A stretch of 64,000 nt of DNA from Halolamina litorea (GTDB lineage: Archaea; Halobacteriota; Halobacteria; Halobacteriales; Haloferacaceae): contig NZ_JANHGR010000001.1 of NCBI RefSeq assembly GCF_026616205.1, positions 496,001-560,000 of the forward strand. Reading direction: 5' to 3'. The notes beneath the pieces were generated by a model, which worked only from the letters and a program-made list of their open reading frames with translations, searched no databases and was not told where the DNA came from. The number at the start of each line of letters is the position of its first letter. Position 1 is the stretch's first letter. Both the position numbers and the translations under genes were made by a program. Below, in pieces: positions 34,296-42,960 of this stretch.

Positions 34296-34317
34296 CCCCG
34301 GGTACTGCCTGTCGGAT

Positions 34318-34908
34318 ATGATCCTCTCGGACCGCGACATCCTGGCCCGGATGGAGGAGGGTGACCTCGTCGTCGACCCCATCGACGACCTCGACATGCA
34401 GCTACAGCCCGCGAGCCTCGACCTCCGACTCGGCGAGGAGTTCCTCGAGTTCCAGCGAACCAACATCTCCTGTATCCACCCCAACCGCGAGGAGGAGGTC
34501 GGCGAGTACGTCACCGAGACGACTGTCGCCGAGGGCGACGAGTTCATCCTCCACCCCGGGGACTTCGTGCTCGGTACGACCAAGGAGCGCGTCGAGGTGC
34601 CCGCGGACCTGATCGCCACCGTCCAGGGGCGCTCCTCGCTCGGCCGGCTCGCGGTCGTCATCCACGCCACCGCGGGCATCGTCGACCCGGGCTACCAGGG
34701 CCAGATCACGCTCGAACTGTCGAACCTCGGCACCGCGCCGGTCGCGCTCTCGCCGGGGATGCGCGTCTCCCAACTCATCTTCACGGAGCTCTCCTCGGCC
34801 GCCGAGCGGCCCTACGGCGTCGACCGGGACTCGAAGTACCAGAACCAGCAGGGCCCGCAGGCCTCCCGAATCGGCACGGATCCGGAGTTCGCGGGGCGCG
34901 AGGAATGA
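34318..34908 (+). CDS. dcd: dCTP deaminase
   Basis: A 196-residue trimeric enzyme that deaminates dCTP to dUTP for dTMP synthesis (some archaeal forms are bifunctional with dUTPase activity). The beta-barrel motifs are intact: MILSDRDI start, [11 protein letters not shown], the substrate loop [10 protein letters not shown], and ITLELSNLG. Length fits. The start of the next gene (thiamine regulator) overlaps its stop by four bases (ATGA). The pairing is probably just transcriptional. Confidence 0.92.
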   Translation: MILSDRDILARMEEGDLVVDPIDDLDMQLQPASLDLRLGEEFLEFQRTNISCIHPNREEEVGEYVTETTVAEGDEFILHPGDFVLGTTKERVEVPADLIATVQGRSSLGRLAVVIHATAGIVDPGYQGQITLELSNLGTAPVALSPGMRVSQLIFTELSSAAERPYGVDRDSKYQNQQGPQASRIGTDPEFAGREE

Positions 34909-35816
34909 AGTTCATCGAGGAAGTCGTTGTCGACGCCTTCCTCCCGACCTACCGGGCGATGCTGGCCGAACGGCTCCGCGACCGCGGGCTGACACAGTCG
35001 GCCGTCGCCGACTTGCTCGGGATCAGCCAGTCGGCCGTCTCGAAGTACGCCCACGGCGACGTCGAGGGCCACCCCGACGTGGCCAACGACGAGCGCGTCC
35101 AGGCACTCGCCGACCGCGTCGCCGCGGGGCTGGCCGACGGCACCCTCAGCCGCGTCGGCGCGCTGGTCGAGGCGGAGGTGCTGATCCGGCAGTTGGAGGA
35201 CGGGGACCTCCTCGCACGGCTCCACGAGGAGGCCGTGCCGGAACTCGCCGACGCCGACGCCACGTTCGCGGTCCACGACGTCGATTCGACGCTCCGCACG
35301 GGCGAACAGGTGCTCGCCTCGGTCCGCCGAGGGCTGCGGGTGCTGACCAACGCCTCGGGGTTCGCCGGCTCCATCCCCAACGTCGGCACGAACCTCGTCG
35401 AGTCGCTCCCCGACCCGACCGGGATCGAGGACGTGGCGGCGGTCCCCGGCCGGATCGTCGACGTGAACGGCGTCCCGACGGTCCCCGGCGATCCCGAGTT
35501 CGGCGTCAGCGAGCACGTCGCCGGCGTGTTGCTCTCGGCGCGTGCGGCCGGCGCCGACGCCTCGGCCGCGCTCAACATCGCCTACGACGAGGCGATCCTG
35601 ACCGCCCTCGCCGACGCGGGCTACGAGACCGTCGAGTTCGACTCCGAGATCGAGGGCGACGCCGTCGAGGCGGCCGTCGCCGACGCGAGGCTCGTCGAGG
35701 GCGAACCGTTCGTCCTCTACCAGACCGGCGCCCACGGCGTCGAAGCGATCACCTACGTCCTCGGCCCGGACGCGCCGACCGTCGCGCGGGCGGTCGTCGA
35801 CACGCTCCTGCGGTAG
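34905..35816 (+). CDS. thiR: HTH-ThiN domain regulator (ThiR-like)
   Basis: A 303-residue protein. Residues 15-60 form a helix-turn-helix ([20 protein letters not shown]), and residues about 135-300 a ThiN-type domain ([19 protein letters not shown], and ARVVDTLL-like end). In haloarchaea, HTH-ThiN proteins of this build act as thiamine-responsive repressors (ThiR), whereas ThiN fused to ThiD is an enzyme. No thiamine biosynthesis gene is in the window, which is consistent with a regulator. The start overlaps the dcd stop. An enzyme role cannot be fully excluded from sequence. Confidence 0.82.
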   Translation: MKFIEEVVVDAFLPTYRAMLAERLRDRGLTQSAVADLLGISQSAVSKYAHGDVEGHPDVANDERVQALADRVAAGLADGTLSRVGALVEAEVLIRQLEDGDLLARLHEEAVPELADADATFAVHDVDSTLRTGEQVLASVRRGLRVLTNASGFAGSIPNVGTNLVESLPDPTGIEDVAAVPGRIVDVNGVPTVPGDPEFGVSEHVAGVLLSARAAGADASAALNIAYDEAILTALADAGYETVEFDSEIEGDAVEAAVADARLVEGEPFVLYQTGAHGVEAITYVLGPDAPTVARAVVDTLLR

Positions 35817-35861
35817 CTGGCAACGCTTGGCCTACCGGCGCCGCGGGCCGCCGACGCTCGC

Positions 35862-35871
35862 TTTATCCGCC
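35862..35871 (+). promoter_or_regulatory. TATA-like element before the glutathionyl-hydroquinone reductase homologue
   Basis: gctttatccg is centred about 25 nt before the ATG at 35891, the only A/T-rich patch in this 74-nt gap. It fits a leaderless start. Confidence 0.45.
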
Positions 35872-35890
35872 GCGAGCCCGGCTTTCCAGT

Positions 35891-36886
35891 ATGAACATGC
35901 TCGTCGAGGGGGAGTGGCGGAGAGACGCTTACGAATCCACGAACGAGGACGGTGAGTTCGACCGGCAGGAGACGAGTTTCCGGGACTGGCTCGACGGCGG
36001 CGTCGCCGCCGCGGGCGAGGACCCGAAGTCGACCGAGTTCCCGGCCGAGGGCGGCCGCTATCACCTCTACATCTGTCGGGCCTGCCCGTGGGCCCACCGC
36101 GCGGCGATGGTCCGCCAAATCCGTGGGCTGGAAGACCAGATCACCGTCTCGCTGGTCCAACCCGAACGCTACGACGAGGGCTGGGAGTTCTCCGACGCTC
36201 ACTCTGACCCGCTGGGCGACCGGGAGTTCCTCCGAGAGGTCTACACCGACGCTGACCCCGACTTCACGGGCCGCGTGACGGTGCCCGTGCTCTGGGACAC
36301 ACAGGAGAACACCATCGTCAACAACGAGTCGAGCGAGATCATGCGGATGCTCGACACCGCCTTCGACGGCAACGGCGTGTCGCTCTACCCCGAGGACCTC
36401 CGCGAGGAGATCGACCGGATCGTCGACGCCATCTACGACCCCATCAACAACGGCGTCTACCGCGCCGGCTTCGCGGGCAATCAGGACGCCTACGAGAACG
36501 CCGTCGACGACCTGTTCGACGCGCTCGACCACTGGGAGGGCGTGCTCTCCGAGCAGCGCTACCTCGCCGGCGACGGCGAGCGACTCACCCTCGCGGACGT
36601 GGCGATGTTCGCCACGCTGGTCCGATTCGACCACGTCTACCACACCCACTTCAAGTGCAACCGCCGGGCGATCCACGAGTACCCGAACCTCTGGGGCTAC
36701 ACGAAGGACCTGTACCAGACCCCGGGCATCGCCGAGACGGTGAACGTGGACCACATCACCCGGCACTACTACGGCAGCCACGCCGACATCAACCCCACGC
36801 GCATCGTCGCCGTCGGCCCCGACATCGACTTCACCGAGCCACACAGCCGGGACGAGTTCCGCGGCGAGGCGCCGCTGGTCGAGTAG
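35891..36886 (+). CDS. Glutathionyl-hydroquinone reductase family protein (ECM4/YqjG, Xi-class GST)
   Basis: A 331-residue thiol transferase homologue. The thioredoxin-like domain carries the active-site motif CRACPWAHR, with the likely catalytic Cys65, and TIVNNESSEIMRML for the thiol cofactor site; the C-terminal helical GST domain has GDGERLTLADVAMFATLVRFD and VYHTHFKCN. Family enzymes reduce glutathionyl-quinones. Haloarchaea mostly use gamma-glutamylcysteine instead of glutathione, so that may be the true cofactor (inference). Monocistronic. Confidence 0.9.
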   Translation: MNMLVEGEWRRDAYESTNEDGEFDRQETSFRDWLDGGVAAAGEDPKSTEFPAEGGRYHLYICRACPWAHRAAMVRQIRGLEDQITVSLVQPERYDEGWEFSDAHSDPLGDREFLREVYTDADPDFTGRVTVPVLWDTQENTIVNNESSEIMRMLDTAFDGNGVSLYPEDLREEIDRIVDAIYDPINNGVYRAGFAGNQDAYENAVDDLFDALDHWEGVLSEQRYLAGDGERLTLADVAMFATLVRFDHVYHTHFKCNRRAIHEYPNLWGYTKDLYQTPGIAETVNVDHITRHYYGSHADINPTRIVAVGPDIDFTEPHSRDEFRGEAPLVE

Positions 36887-36903
36887 GCACCACGGAGTAG
36901 TCC

Positions 36904-36917
36904 ACCTGTCGACAGGT
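36904..36917. promoter_or_regulatory. Perfect 14-bp palindrome (possible operator)
   Basis: ACCTGTCGACAGGT reads the same on both strands. It lies 18 nt after the stop of the reductase homologue and 30-43 nt before the ATG at 36947, where a promoter would be. It could bind a dimeric regulator; chance cannot be excluded. Confidence 0.45.
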
Positions 36918-36946
36918 CCATACGGCACCGCTCGAAACGCCGGGGC

Positions 36947-37696
36947 ATGGTCTCCAGTCCCTCCACGACCCAACTGTTCGGCGTCGCGATGCTCGTCGTC
37001 GGCGCCGTCGTCCTCCTGTTCAGCCTCCGGTACGTGTGGCGTGCCGGCCGCGTCTTCCGGTCCCAGTCGGTCACGAGCCTCGCGGGGGTCACACCCGGCT
37101 CGTACGTGCGGGTCGCCGGGGCCGTCGAGGACGGCGACGAGGGGGCGCTGACGGCGCCGTTCTCCGGCCGCGAATCGCTCGTGCTCCGCTACGCCGTCGA
37201 GGAGCGTCGCCTCAGCCCGCTGCTCCTGCCGTGGTTCGTGACGATCCACGAACGCGCCGGCTCGGTCCCGTTCCGACTTCGGACGCCCGCGGCCGCCGTC
37301 GACGTGGTCGAACCGGCCCACACGGTGACCCTCGACCGTGCCACGGTCGCCACCGTCGACGCCGACGAGGACGCCCCCGAGCGGATCGCTCGCTTCGAAC
37401 GCCGTACCGACGCCCTCCCGACGACGACGGCGTGGCGCGACCCACCGGGACCGCTCCGCGGGATCGCTGCCGCGCTCTCGTTCGGGACCCGACGGTACAC
37501 CGAGCAGCGAGCCTCGCCGGGCGACGATGTGACCGTGGTCGGCCGAGTGACCGAGTCGGGCGACCTCGATCCGCTCGTGGTCTCGGACCGGTCCCGTGGC
37601 GCGACGCTCCGCCGGATGGCGGGCACGTCGCTGCTGGGACTCGCCATCGGCGCGTTCGCCGTCGCGATGGGGCTGGTGTTGCTGTTCGTCGCCTGA
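36947..37696 (+). CDS. GIDE-like membrane protein without RING (first of two paralogues)
   Basis: A 249-residue protein with an N-terminal transmembrane helix (about 10-30), a soluble middle domain, and a C-terminal helix (about 225-248). The middle domain contains GSYVRVAGAVEDGD and LTAPFSGRESLVLRY, resembling the beta-rich MULAN/GIDE domain of MUL1-type E3 ligases, but no RING finger or cysteine pairs are present. The same layout and the motif APF(S/T)GR with a following ER are seen in the gene at 42961. Function unknown; the GIDE label is inference from pattern. Confidence 0.7.
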   Translation: MVSSPSTTQLFGVAMLVVGAVVLLFSLRYVWRAGRVFRSQSVTSLAGVTPGSYVRVAGAVEDGDEGALTAPFSGRESLVLRYAVEERRLSPLLLPWFVTIHERAGSVPFRLRTPAAAVDVVEPAHTVTLDRATVATVDADEDAPERIARFERRTDALPTTTAWRDPPGPLRGIAAALSFGTRRYTEQRASPGDDVTVVGRVTESGDLDPLVVSDRSRGATLRRMAGTSLLGLAIGAFAVAMGLVLLFVA

Positions 37697-37738
37697 GGCT
37701 GGCGGAACTGCCTTGTGCCCTCGCACGCACGCTCGGGT

Positions 37739-38893
37739 ATGCCCACGCCGACCGAGCGCGTTCGCGCCTGCGAGCGCTCGAAGATCCGCGTCATGTTCGA
37801 CCTCGCGGAGGCCGCCGACCGCGACCTGGTGCGCCTCGAAGTCGGGGAACCGGACTTCGACACCGCCGAACACGTCGTCGACGCCGCCTGCGAGGCCGCC
37901 CGTACCGGCGAGACCCACTACACGAGCAACGCCGGCCTACCGGAACTCCGTGCGGCCATCTCGGACACCCTCGAACGGGAGTTCGAGGTCGAGTACGACG
38001 CCGACCAACTGACCGTGACCAACGGCGGGATGGAGGCGCTCCACCTCGCCATCCTGGCAACCGTCGAGGACGGCGAGGAGGTGGTGATCCCCTCGCCCTC
38101 GTGGCCGAACTACTGGACCCAGACCCGACTCGCCGACGGCGTCCCCGTCGAGGTGCCGATGGCCGAGGAGACGGGCTACGCCCTCGACGCCGACCGGGTG
38201 ATCGACGCGATGAGCGACGACACCGCGGCGGTGATCCTCTGTTCGCCCTCGAACCCGACCGGACAGGTGTTCGATCCGGAGCCGATGCGCGCGGTCGTCG
38301 AGGCCGCCGCCGACCACGACGCCTACGTCCTCGCCGACGAGGTCTACCTCGGCCTGACGTACGACCGCGACCCGACCGGGCTCGCGGCGCTGACGGGCCA
38401 CCCCGACCACCTCCTCACGATCGGCTCCTGCTCGAAGGCCTACGCGATGACGGGCTGGCGGGTCGGCTGGCTCGGCGGGCCGACCGAACTCGTCGACGAG
38501 GCGACCAAGATCCACGAGAGCACGACCGCCTGTGCGGGCTCAGTCGCTCAGCACGCCGCCATCGCCGCCCTCACCGGACCGCAGGAGCCCGTCGAGGAGA
38601 TGTACGAGGCCTTCGCCGAGCGCCGCGAGTACGTCGCCGAGCGCGTCGCCGACATGGAGGGGGTCTCGGCGCCGACGCCCGACGGGGCGTTCTACGCGTT
38701 CCTCGACGTGGACCTGCCCGGGAGCAGCCTCGAGGTTGCCAAACGACTCCTCCGCGAGCAGGACGTGGTGCTCGCGCCCGGCGACGGCTTCGGCGAGGCC
38801 GGCGAGGGGAAACTCCGGCTCTCCTTCGCGAACTCGCTGGACCGACTCGAGAAGGGACTCGACGGCATCGAGGCGGCGGTCCGCGACGCCTGA
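37739..38893 (+). CDS. Class I/II pyridoxal phosphate aminotransferase
   Basis: A 384-residue fold-type I aminotransferase. VGEPDFDTAEHV, TNGGMEALHLA, PSNPTGQV and ADEVYLGLTY (with the PLP-contacting Asp and Tyr) are present, and the Schiff-base Lys is in GSCSKAYAMTGWR. C-terminal Arg for the substrate carboxylate is in KLRLSFANS. Likely an aspartate- or aromatic-type amino acid transaminase; substrate not decidable. The ATG at 37739 is favoured over one eight codons upstream. Confidence 0.9.
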   Translation: MPTPTERVRACERSKIRVMFDLAEAADRDLVRLEVGEPDFDTAEHVVDAACEAARTGETHYTSNAGLPELRAAISDTLEREFEVEYDADQLTVTNGGMEALHLAILATVEDGEEVVIPSPSWPNYWTQTRLADGVPVEVPMAEETGYALDADRVIDAMSDDTAAVILCSPSNPTGQVFDPEPMRAVVEAAADHDAYVLADEVYLGLTYDRDPTGLAALTGHPDHLLTIGSCSKAYAMTGWRVGWLGGPTELVDEATKIHESTTACAGSVAQHAAIAALTGPQEPVEEMYEAFAERREYVAERVADMEGVSAPTPDGAFYAFLDVDLPGSSLEVAKRLLREQDVVLAPGDGFGEAGEGKLRLSFANSLDRLEKGLDGIEAAVRDA

Positions 38894-38957
38894 GACACGG
38901 ACGGCGCGATGGCCTGCATCCACGCAGTTAAAGCCGCCCACTGCGTAGGTAATCGCC

Positions 38958-39401
38958 ATGGTTGCTGTCGAGATGGCGGCCGACGAGATCGACGCCTTCC
39001 TCCGCGGGGCGGGGGCCGGAACGCTCTCCCTCGCCGACGGCGGCGAGAGCTACGCGATCCCCGAGTCGTTCGGCTACGACGGGGAACACCTCTACTTCCA
39101 GCTGGTGCGGGACGAGGACAGCCGCAAGATGCAGTTCCTCGACGGCACCGGGACTGCGACGTTCACGGTGTGGACCGAGGCGCCGGCCGAAAGCGTCGTC
39201 GCCCGGGGGACGCTCGAGCCGGTCCCGGATGCCGACGTGGTCACGGCGTCGAACGCGATCGCGGAGAACGCCACGGTCCCGACGCTCAACGTCGTCCCCG
39301 ACAGCACGGTCGACAAGTTGGGGATGGAGTACTACCGGCTGGTCCCCGAGGAACTGACCGGGCGGAAGTTCGGCGCCAACCCGGAGTCCCTCGCGGACTG
39401 A
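38958..39401 (+). CDS. Pyridoxamine 5'-phosphate oxidase-like FMN-binding protein
   Basis: A 147-residue split-barrel protein. The FMN-binding pattern of the haloarchaeal PNPOx-like group is visible: AGTLSLADGGESYAIPESFG, YFQLVRDEDSRKMQFL, and a closing YYRLVPEELTGRKFG. Such proteins bind FMN or F420 and reduce or oxidise small molecules; the substrate is unknown. A TATA-like patch (gcagttaaag) lies about 27-32 nt before the ATG. Convergent with the SDR gene. Confidence 0.8.
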   Translation: MVAVEMAADEIDAFLRGAGAGTLSLADGGESYAIPESFGYDGEHLYFQLVRDEDSRKMQFLDGTGTATFTVWTEAPAESVVARGTLEPVPDADVVTASNAIAENATVPTLNVVPDSTVDKLGMEYYRLVPEELTGRKFGANPESLAD

Positions 39402-39420
39402 GCCCGCGCCGGATCGGCCC

Positions 39421-40149
39421 TCACCGCATCAGTTCGCCGCCGTTGACGTGCAGCGTCTCGCCCGTGACGAAGCCGGCGTCCCGCAGGTACGCACAGCCGT
39501 CGGCGATGTCCTCGACCTGTCCGATCCGGCCGACCGGGATCCGTGCGATCTCCTCGGCCATCTCTTCGTCCGTCCGGTCGCTCACCATGTCCGTCTCGAT
39601 GTGGCCCGGCGCGACCGCGTTCACCCGGATGTCGGGCGCGAAGTCCGACGCGTGGCTCTTGGTCAGCGAGAGCAGCGCCCCCTTCGAGGCCGCGTAGTGC
39701 ACCTCGATGGGCGCGCCGGTGAACGCGAGGATCGAGGAGATGTTCACCACCGACGGGTTGTCCGCTGACTCCTCGAGGTACGGGAGCGCGGCCTTCGTGA
39801 CGGTGAACGCGCTGTTGACGTTCACGTCCATGACGCGGTCGAAGTCCTCGGAGGAGAGCTCCGCCGTGTAGACGTGCTGGTCGATCCCCGCGTTGTTGAC
39901 CACGTGATCGACGCCGCCGAAGGCGTCGGCGGCCGTCTCGACCAGTCGCTCGGCACCCGCCGGATCGGACACGTCGGCGCCGACGACGACCGCCTCCTGA
40001 CCGGCCGCCCGGACGCGCTCTGCGGTCTCCTCGGCTTTCGCCTCGCTGGTGTGGTAGTTCACCGCGACGTCGTAGCCGTCGGCGGCGTAGCGTTCGGCGA
40101 CGCCGCGACCGATACCCCGGGACGAGCCGGTGACGATTGCTGCTGGCAC
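39421..40149 (-). CDS. Short-chain dehydrogenase/reductase, FabG-like
   Basis: A 242-residue Rossmann enzyme. TGSSRGIGRG (residues 7-16) binds the nucleotide, NNAG is at about 90, the catalytic Ser is in NISSILAF, and Tyr/Lys in VHYAASKGA. The PGHIETDM motif follows. This group includes 3-oxoacyl-ACP reductase and many sugar or alcohol dehydrogenases, so the substrate is open; archaea have no standard fatty acid synthase, so a FabG role is unlikely as such. Divergent from the molybdopterin oxidoreductase gene. Confidence 0.88.
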   Translation of the reverse strand: MPAAIVTGSSRGIGRGVAERYAADGYDVAVNYHTSEAKAEETAERVRAAGQEAVVVGADVSDPAGAERLVETAADAFGGVDHVVNNAGIDQHVYTAELSSEDFDRVMDVNVNSAFTVTKAALPYLEESADNPSVVNISSILAFTGAPIEVHYAASKGALLSLTKSHASDFAPDIRVNAVAPGHIETDMVSDRTDEEMAEEIARIPVGRIGQVEDIADGCAYLRDAGFVTGETLHVNGGELMR

Positions 40150-40248
40150 GTTCGCTCATTGTCGCTCCGGCACTTGGCTGTCGGGGTGCGGGCGAGGCCG
40201 GCCGGCAGCCGCGACGCACTCTTGCCCGCACGGTCCCATCGCCCCGAC

Positions 40249-41340
40249 ATGGGCCGCTTCCGTGCTCGCGTGCTCCGACTCGCCCCGCCGCCGCGAGCAG
40301 TTGACTGGGCGATCCTCGCCGTCGTCGCCGGCGCCGTCGCCACGGGGCTGCTCGCGTGGACGGGCTGGCTCCCGCAGGGCGTCCTCGTCGACCTCCACGG
40401 GATCATCGGCGTCACGCTGACCGGCCTGCTGGCGTTCAAGTTCGCCCGTGTCGCCCGCCGGGTGACCGACCGCCGGGCGTGGGACCGAACGACGCCGGTG
40501 TCGGTCCTTCTCGGCACCGTGGCCGTCGCCGCCCTCGTCACCGGGGTCTTCTGGAGCCTCGGCGGCAACGTTCCGCTGGGGCCGTGGACGACGCTCAACG
40601 CCCACGTCGGGTTGGGGCTGCTCGTCGTGCCGATACTCCTCGTTCACCTCCGTTCTCGACTCCGGCTCCCCGGCCGAACCGACGCATCGCGGCGGAGTGC
40701 GATCCGCCTCGGCGGACTGCTCGTCGCGGGGACGCTCGCCTGGCGGCTCGGCGAGGCAGTCGCCGGCGTCCGCGGCGTGACGACCCGCGAGACCGGCTCG
40801 AAGCCGACCGGGACGCTGTACGACACCGAGACTGAGGGCGGCTCGTTCCCCGTCACTTCGTGGGTCGCCGACGACCCCGATCCGATCGACCGCGAGACGT
40901 GGACGCTCTCGGTGACGGGGCTGGACGGCGACGGGGCCGAGATGCGATACGGCGACCTGCTCGCGGTCGCTGGCGACGAGCGCCGGGCGACGCTCGACTG
41001 CACGAGCGGCTGGTACACGGTGCAGAACTGGCGGGGGGTCCGCGTCGGCGACCTGCTCGCGGCGGCCGGCGTCGACCCGGACGCCGAGGGAGCCCGTTGG
41101 GTTCGGTTCGTCAGCGTCACGGGCTACCGCTGGAGCCTCCCGCTGGCGGAGGCCAGCGACGCGCTGCTGGCGACGGGCATCGACGCCGCGACGCTCGGGC
41201 ACGGCCACGGCGGGCCGGCACGGCTGGTCGCGCCCGGTCGACGGGGGTTCCAGTGGGTGAAGTGGGTCGAGCGGGTCGAACTCCGGCGTGATCCCGATCC
41301 GGCTCAGTGGCTCGTGACCCTGATCAGCGGCTTCGACTGA
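40249..41340 (+). CDS. Membrane-anchored molybdopterin oxidoreductase (sulfite oxidase/MsrP-like) fused to a four-helix domain
   Basis: A 363-residue fusion. Residues 20-175 hold about four hydrophobic helices with histidines suggestive of a cytochrome b561-like or FdhE/MsrQ-like membrane part. Residues about 190-355 are a sulfite-oxidase-fold molybdopterin domain; the conserved Mo-ligand Cys is in ATLDCTSGWYTVQNW, followed by GVRVGDLLAAAGV and the C-terminal GFQWVKWVERVEL. Likely transfers electrons between a quinone pool and an extracytoplasmic substrate. The Mo cofactor is inferred from the Cys motif. The ATG at 40249 begins the hydrophobic part. Confidence 0.82.
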   Translation: MGRFRARVLRLAPPPRAVDWAILAVVAGAVATGLLAWTGWLPQGVLVDLHGIIGVTLTGLLAFKFARVARRVTDRRAWDRTTPVSVLLGTVAVAALVTGVFWSLGGNVPLGPWTTLNAHVGLGLLVVPILLVHLRSRLRLPGRTDASRRSAIRLGGLLVAGTLAWRLGEAVAGVRGVTTRETGSKPTGTLYDTETEGGSFPVTSWVADDPDPIDRETWTLSVTGLDGDGAEMRYGDLLAVAGDERRATLDCTSGWYTVQNWRGVRVGDLLAAAGVDPDAEGARWVRFVSVTGYRWSLPLAEASDALLATGIDAATLGHGHGGPARLVAPGRRGFQWVKWVERVELRRDPDPAQWLVTLISGFD

Positions 41341-41360
41341 CCCGCGCTGCGCGGGTTTTT
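41341..41360 (+). terminator. Hairpin plus T-run after the molybdopterin oxidoreductase
   Basis: cccgcg-ctg-cgcggg (41341-41355) is a perfect 6-bp stem with a 3-nt loop followed directly by five Ts. It starts at the base after the TGA stop. The same T-run may also serve as the TATA region of the cupin gene that starts at 41385. Confidence 0.6.
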
Positions 41361-41384
41361 GTACCCGCGGCCCCCCGTCCGGCC

Positions 41385-41876
41385 ATGGAACGAGTCGCCG
41401 TCGACGACCTCGAGAACAGCGTGCAGGCCGCCGCGGTGATGCGCGGCCTCACCGAACCGCTGGGGCTGACCGACGTCGCGATCAACCACTACGAACTGGA
41501 GCCCGGCGACTCCTTCGCGTTCGCCTACCACAACCACGAGGTGCAGGAGGAGGTGTTCTACGTCGTCTCGGGGACGGCGACGTTCGAGACCGAATCGGGT
41601 CCCGTCGTCGTCGGCCCTCGGGAAGCGATACGGTTCGACCGCGAGGAGTTCCAACGCGGCTGGAACCGCGGTGACGAGCGGGTCGTCGCGATCGCCATCG
41701 GGGCGCCGCTCGACTACGGCACGCAGGTGAAACTGCGGGACTGTCCCGAGTGTGGCGAAGAGACTGACAACGACCTCGAGCGACCCGAGGGGGAGGACGT
41801 GGTGGTCGCCCGCTGCAAACGCTGTGGCACCGAGACGGGCCGTTGGTACCGCGGGTCGATGGACGAGGTGCCCTGA
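41385..41876 (+). CDS. Cupin-domain protein with C-terminal zinc ribbon
   Basis: A 163-residue fusion. The N-terminal cupin has FAYHNHEVQEEVFYVVSGTA (motif 1, with His/Glu ligands) and a second barrel motif ending RFDREEFQRGWNRG. The C-terminal 50 residues hold two CxxC knuckles, CPECGEE and CKRCGTE, for a zinc ribbon. A cupin plus zinc ribbon in one chain is uncommon and may tether a small-molecule sensor to nucleic acid or protein. The ATG at 41385 is chosen by family. Its stop abuts the stop of the convergent gene. Confidence 0.8.
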   Translation: MERVAVDDLENSVQAAAVMRGLTEPLGLTDVAINHYELEPGDSFAFAYHNHEVQEEVFYVVSGTATFETESGPVVVGPREAIRFDREEFQRGWNRGDERVVAIAIGAPLDYGTQVKLRDCPECGEETDNDLERPEGEDVVVARCKRCGTETGRWYRGSMDEVP

Positions 41877-42158
41877 CTACGCCGAGTCGTCGGTGTCGTC
41901 ACCGTCACCGTCACCGTCGGCGTCGGCGGCCGCCGCCGGCCCGGTCTGTCGGTCCCGGTCGCGCTCCCGGTCGGCGAGGATGGCGAACCCGGGGAGGCCC
42001 ATCCCCATGCCGACGGCGAAGGGGACCCAGAACAGCGGCTCGCCGACGGCCAACAGCGCGAGCGAGAGGACGAACGCCCCGACCACCGAGAAGCCGGCCA
42101 GCCGGTCGAGCCGGTAGCTGCGTGCGCTGTCGCCGTCGGTGCCGGAACGCTCGCTCAT
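41877..42158 (-). CDS. Small two-helix membrane protein
   Basis: A 93-residue protein with a polar N-terminus (MSERSGTDGDSARSYRLDRL), two hydrophobic helices (about residues 22-40 and 43-62), and an acidic, low-complexity tail (DADGDGDGDDTDD). I do not recognise the family. No neighbour suggests a role; it converges on the cupin/zinc-ribbon gene with stop codons touching. Confidence 0.6.
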   Translation of the reverse strand: MSERSGTDGDSARSYRLDRLAGFSVVGAFVLSLALLAVGEPLFWVPFAVGMGMGLPGFAILADRERDRDRQTGPAAAADADGDGDGDDTDDSA

Positions 42159-42389
42159 AGCGGATGCAGGTGGCCGGCGCTCAAAGGTACTGTGTTCCGG
42201 GCTGCGTAGATCCCACCGGAGGGGCGTGACCCCTCCGTCCGTCGCGGTTCCCACAGCGCGACGGCACGCGTTCCGACACCCAGCCGCCCTCCGCGGACTC
42301 GCCGGACACGAGACGTGCTGGGTACCCGGCGTACACGACGGGACCGCTTCAGTTGTTCGCCCGCTATCACGCGATGATAACGTCGCCGA
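42159..42389. other. Intergenic gap, no gene seen
   Basis: This 231-nt stretch is the longest gap in the window. No convincing gene or RNA is seen. It holds one GC-rich hairpin, ggagggg-cgtga-cccctcc (42218-42236), about 150 nt downstream of the PUA gene on its strand and 60 nt upstream of the small membrane gene; it has no T-run. Confidence 0.6.
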
Positions 42390-42869
42390 TCAGACCGAGA
42401 ACTCGTACACGTCGTCACCGACGTGGTGGAGCGACTCGACGACTTTCCCGCTGTCGCCGACCATCTCGTCGCCGTCGACGAGCGCGCGACCGACCGCGAG
42501 CGCCTTGCCGTGGCTCTCCTCGACGATGACGACGAGGTCACCCTCCTCGATGGCCTCGTCGGCCTCGGTGATGCCGGGGCGCATCACGTCGGCGCCGCCG
42601 CTGACGAACGAGACGGCGCCGGCGTCGACGGTGACGACACCCTCGTCGGGCGGGTGGCTGTTGGCCCCCCGGACCGAGAGGAACGGCTCGCCCTCGTAGT
42701 AGAGCACGTCGGGTTCGCCGTCGACGAGCACCACGTCGAAGGTGGTGTCCTCGAGTTCGACCAGTTCGTACGTGTCGGCGTCCAGTTCCACGCCCAGCCC
42801 CTCGCTGAGCGCGTCCTCGATCTCGGCCACGGCGTCGCTGCGGAGGTGGTGGCGGGAGCTGACCTTCAT
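42390..42869 (-). CDS. PUA-domain RNA-binding protein
   Basis: A 159-residue protein. The C-terminal PUA domain is seen in VVTVDAGAVSFVSGGADVMRPG and GKALAVGRALVDGDEM (each a short strand set), the fold shared by tRNA-modifying enzymes and MCT-1-type translation factors. The N-terminal half (MKVSSRHHLRSDAVAEIEDA) resembles the pre-PUA domain found in the archaeal MCT-1-like group. Likely binds tRNA or the ribosome; no partner gene nearby. Confidence 0.82.
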   Translation of the reverse strand: MKVSSRHHLRSDAVAEIEDALSEGLGVELDADTYELVELEDTTFDVVLVDGEPDVLYYEGEPFLSVRGANSHPPDEGVVTVDAGAVSFVSGGADVMRPGITEADEAIEEGDLVVIVEESHGKALAVGRALVDGDEMVGDSGKVVESLHHVGDDVYEFSV

Positions 42870-42960
42870 GTCTCCTCGTGGGCCGTCTCGGGGCATAAAT
42901 CGCCCGCTCCATCCGGCGGTGGCGAACCGCTTTTGCGGGACGCCGCCGACGATGGGCCCG

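Noticed and set aside
39421-40149. FabG-like gene considered as part of a fatty acid synthesis operon
   Set aside because: No other fatty acid synthesis gene is near, and archaeal lipids are isoprenoid, so a generic SDR role is more likely.
42159-42389. Longest gap considered as a possible ncRNA or decayed gene
   Set aside because: Only one short GC hairpin without T-run is seen and no coding signal on either strand; evidence is too weak.
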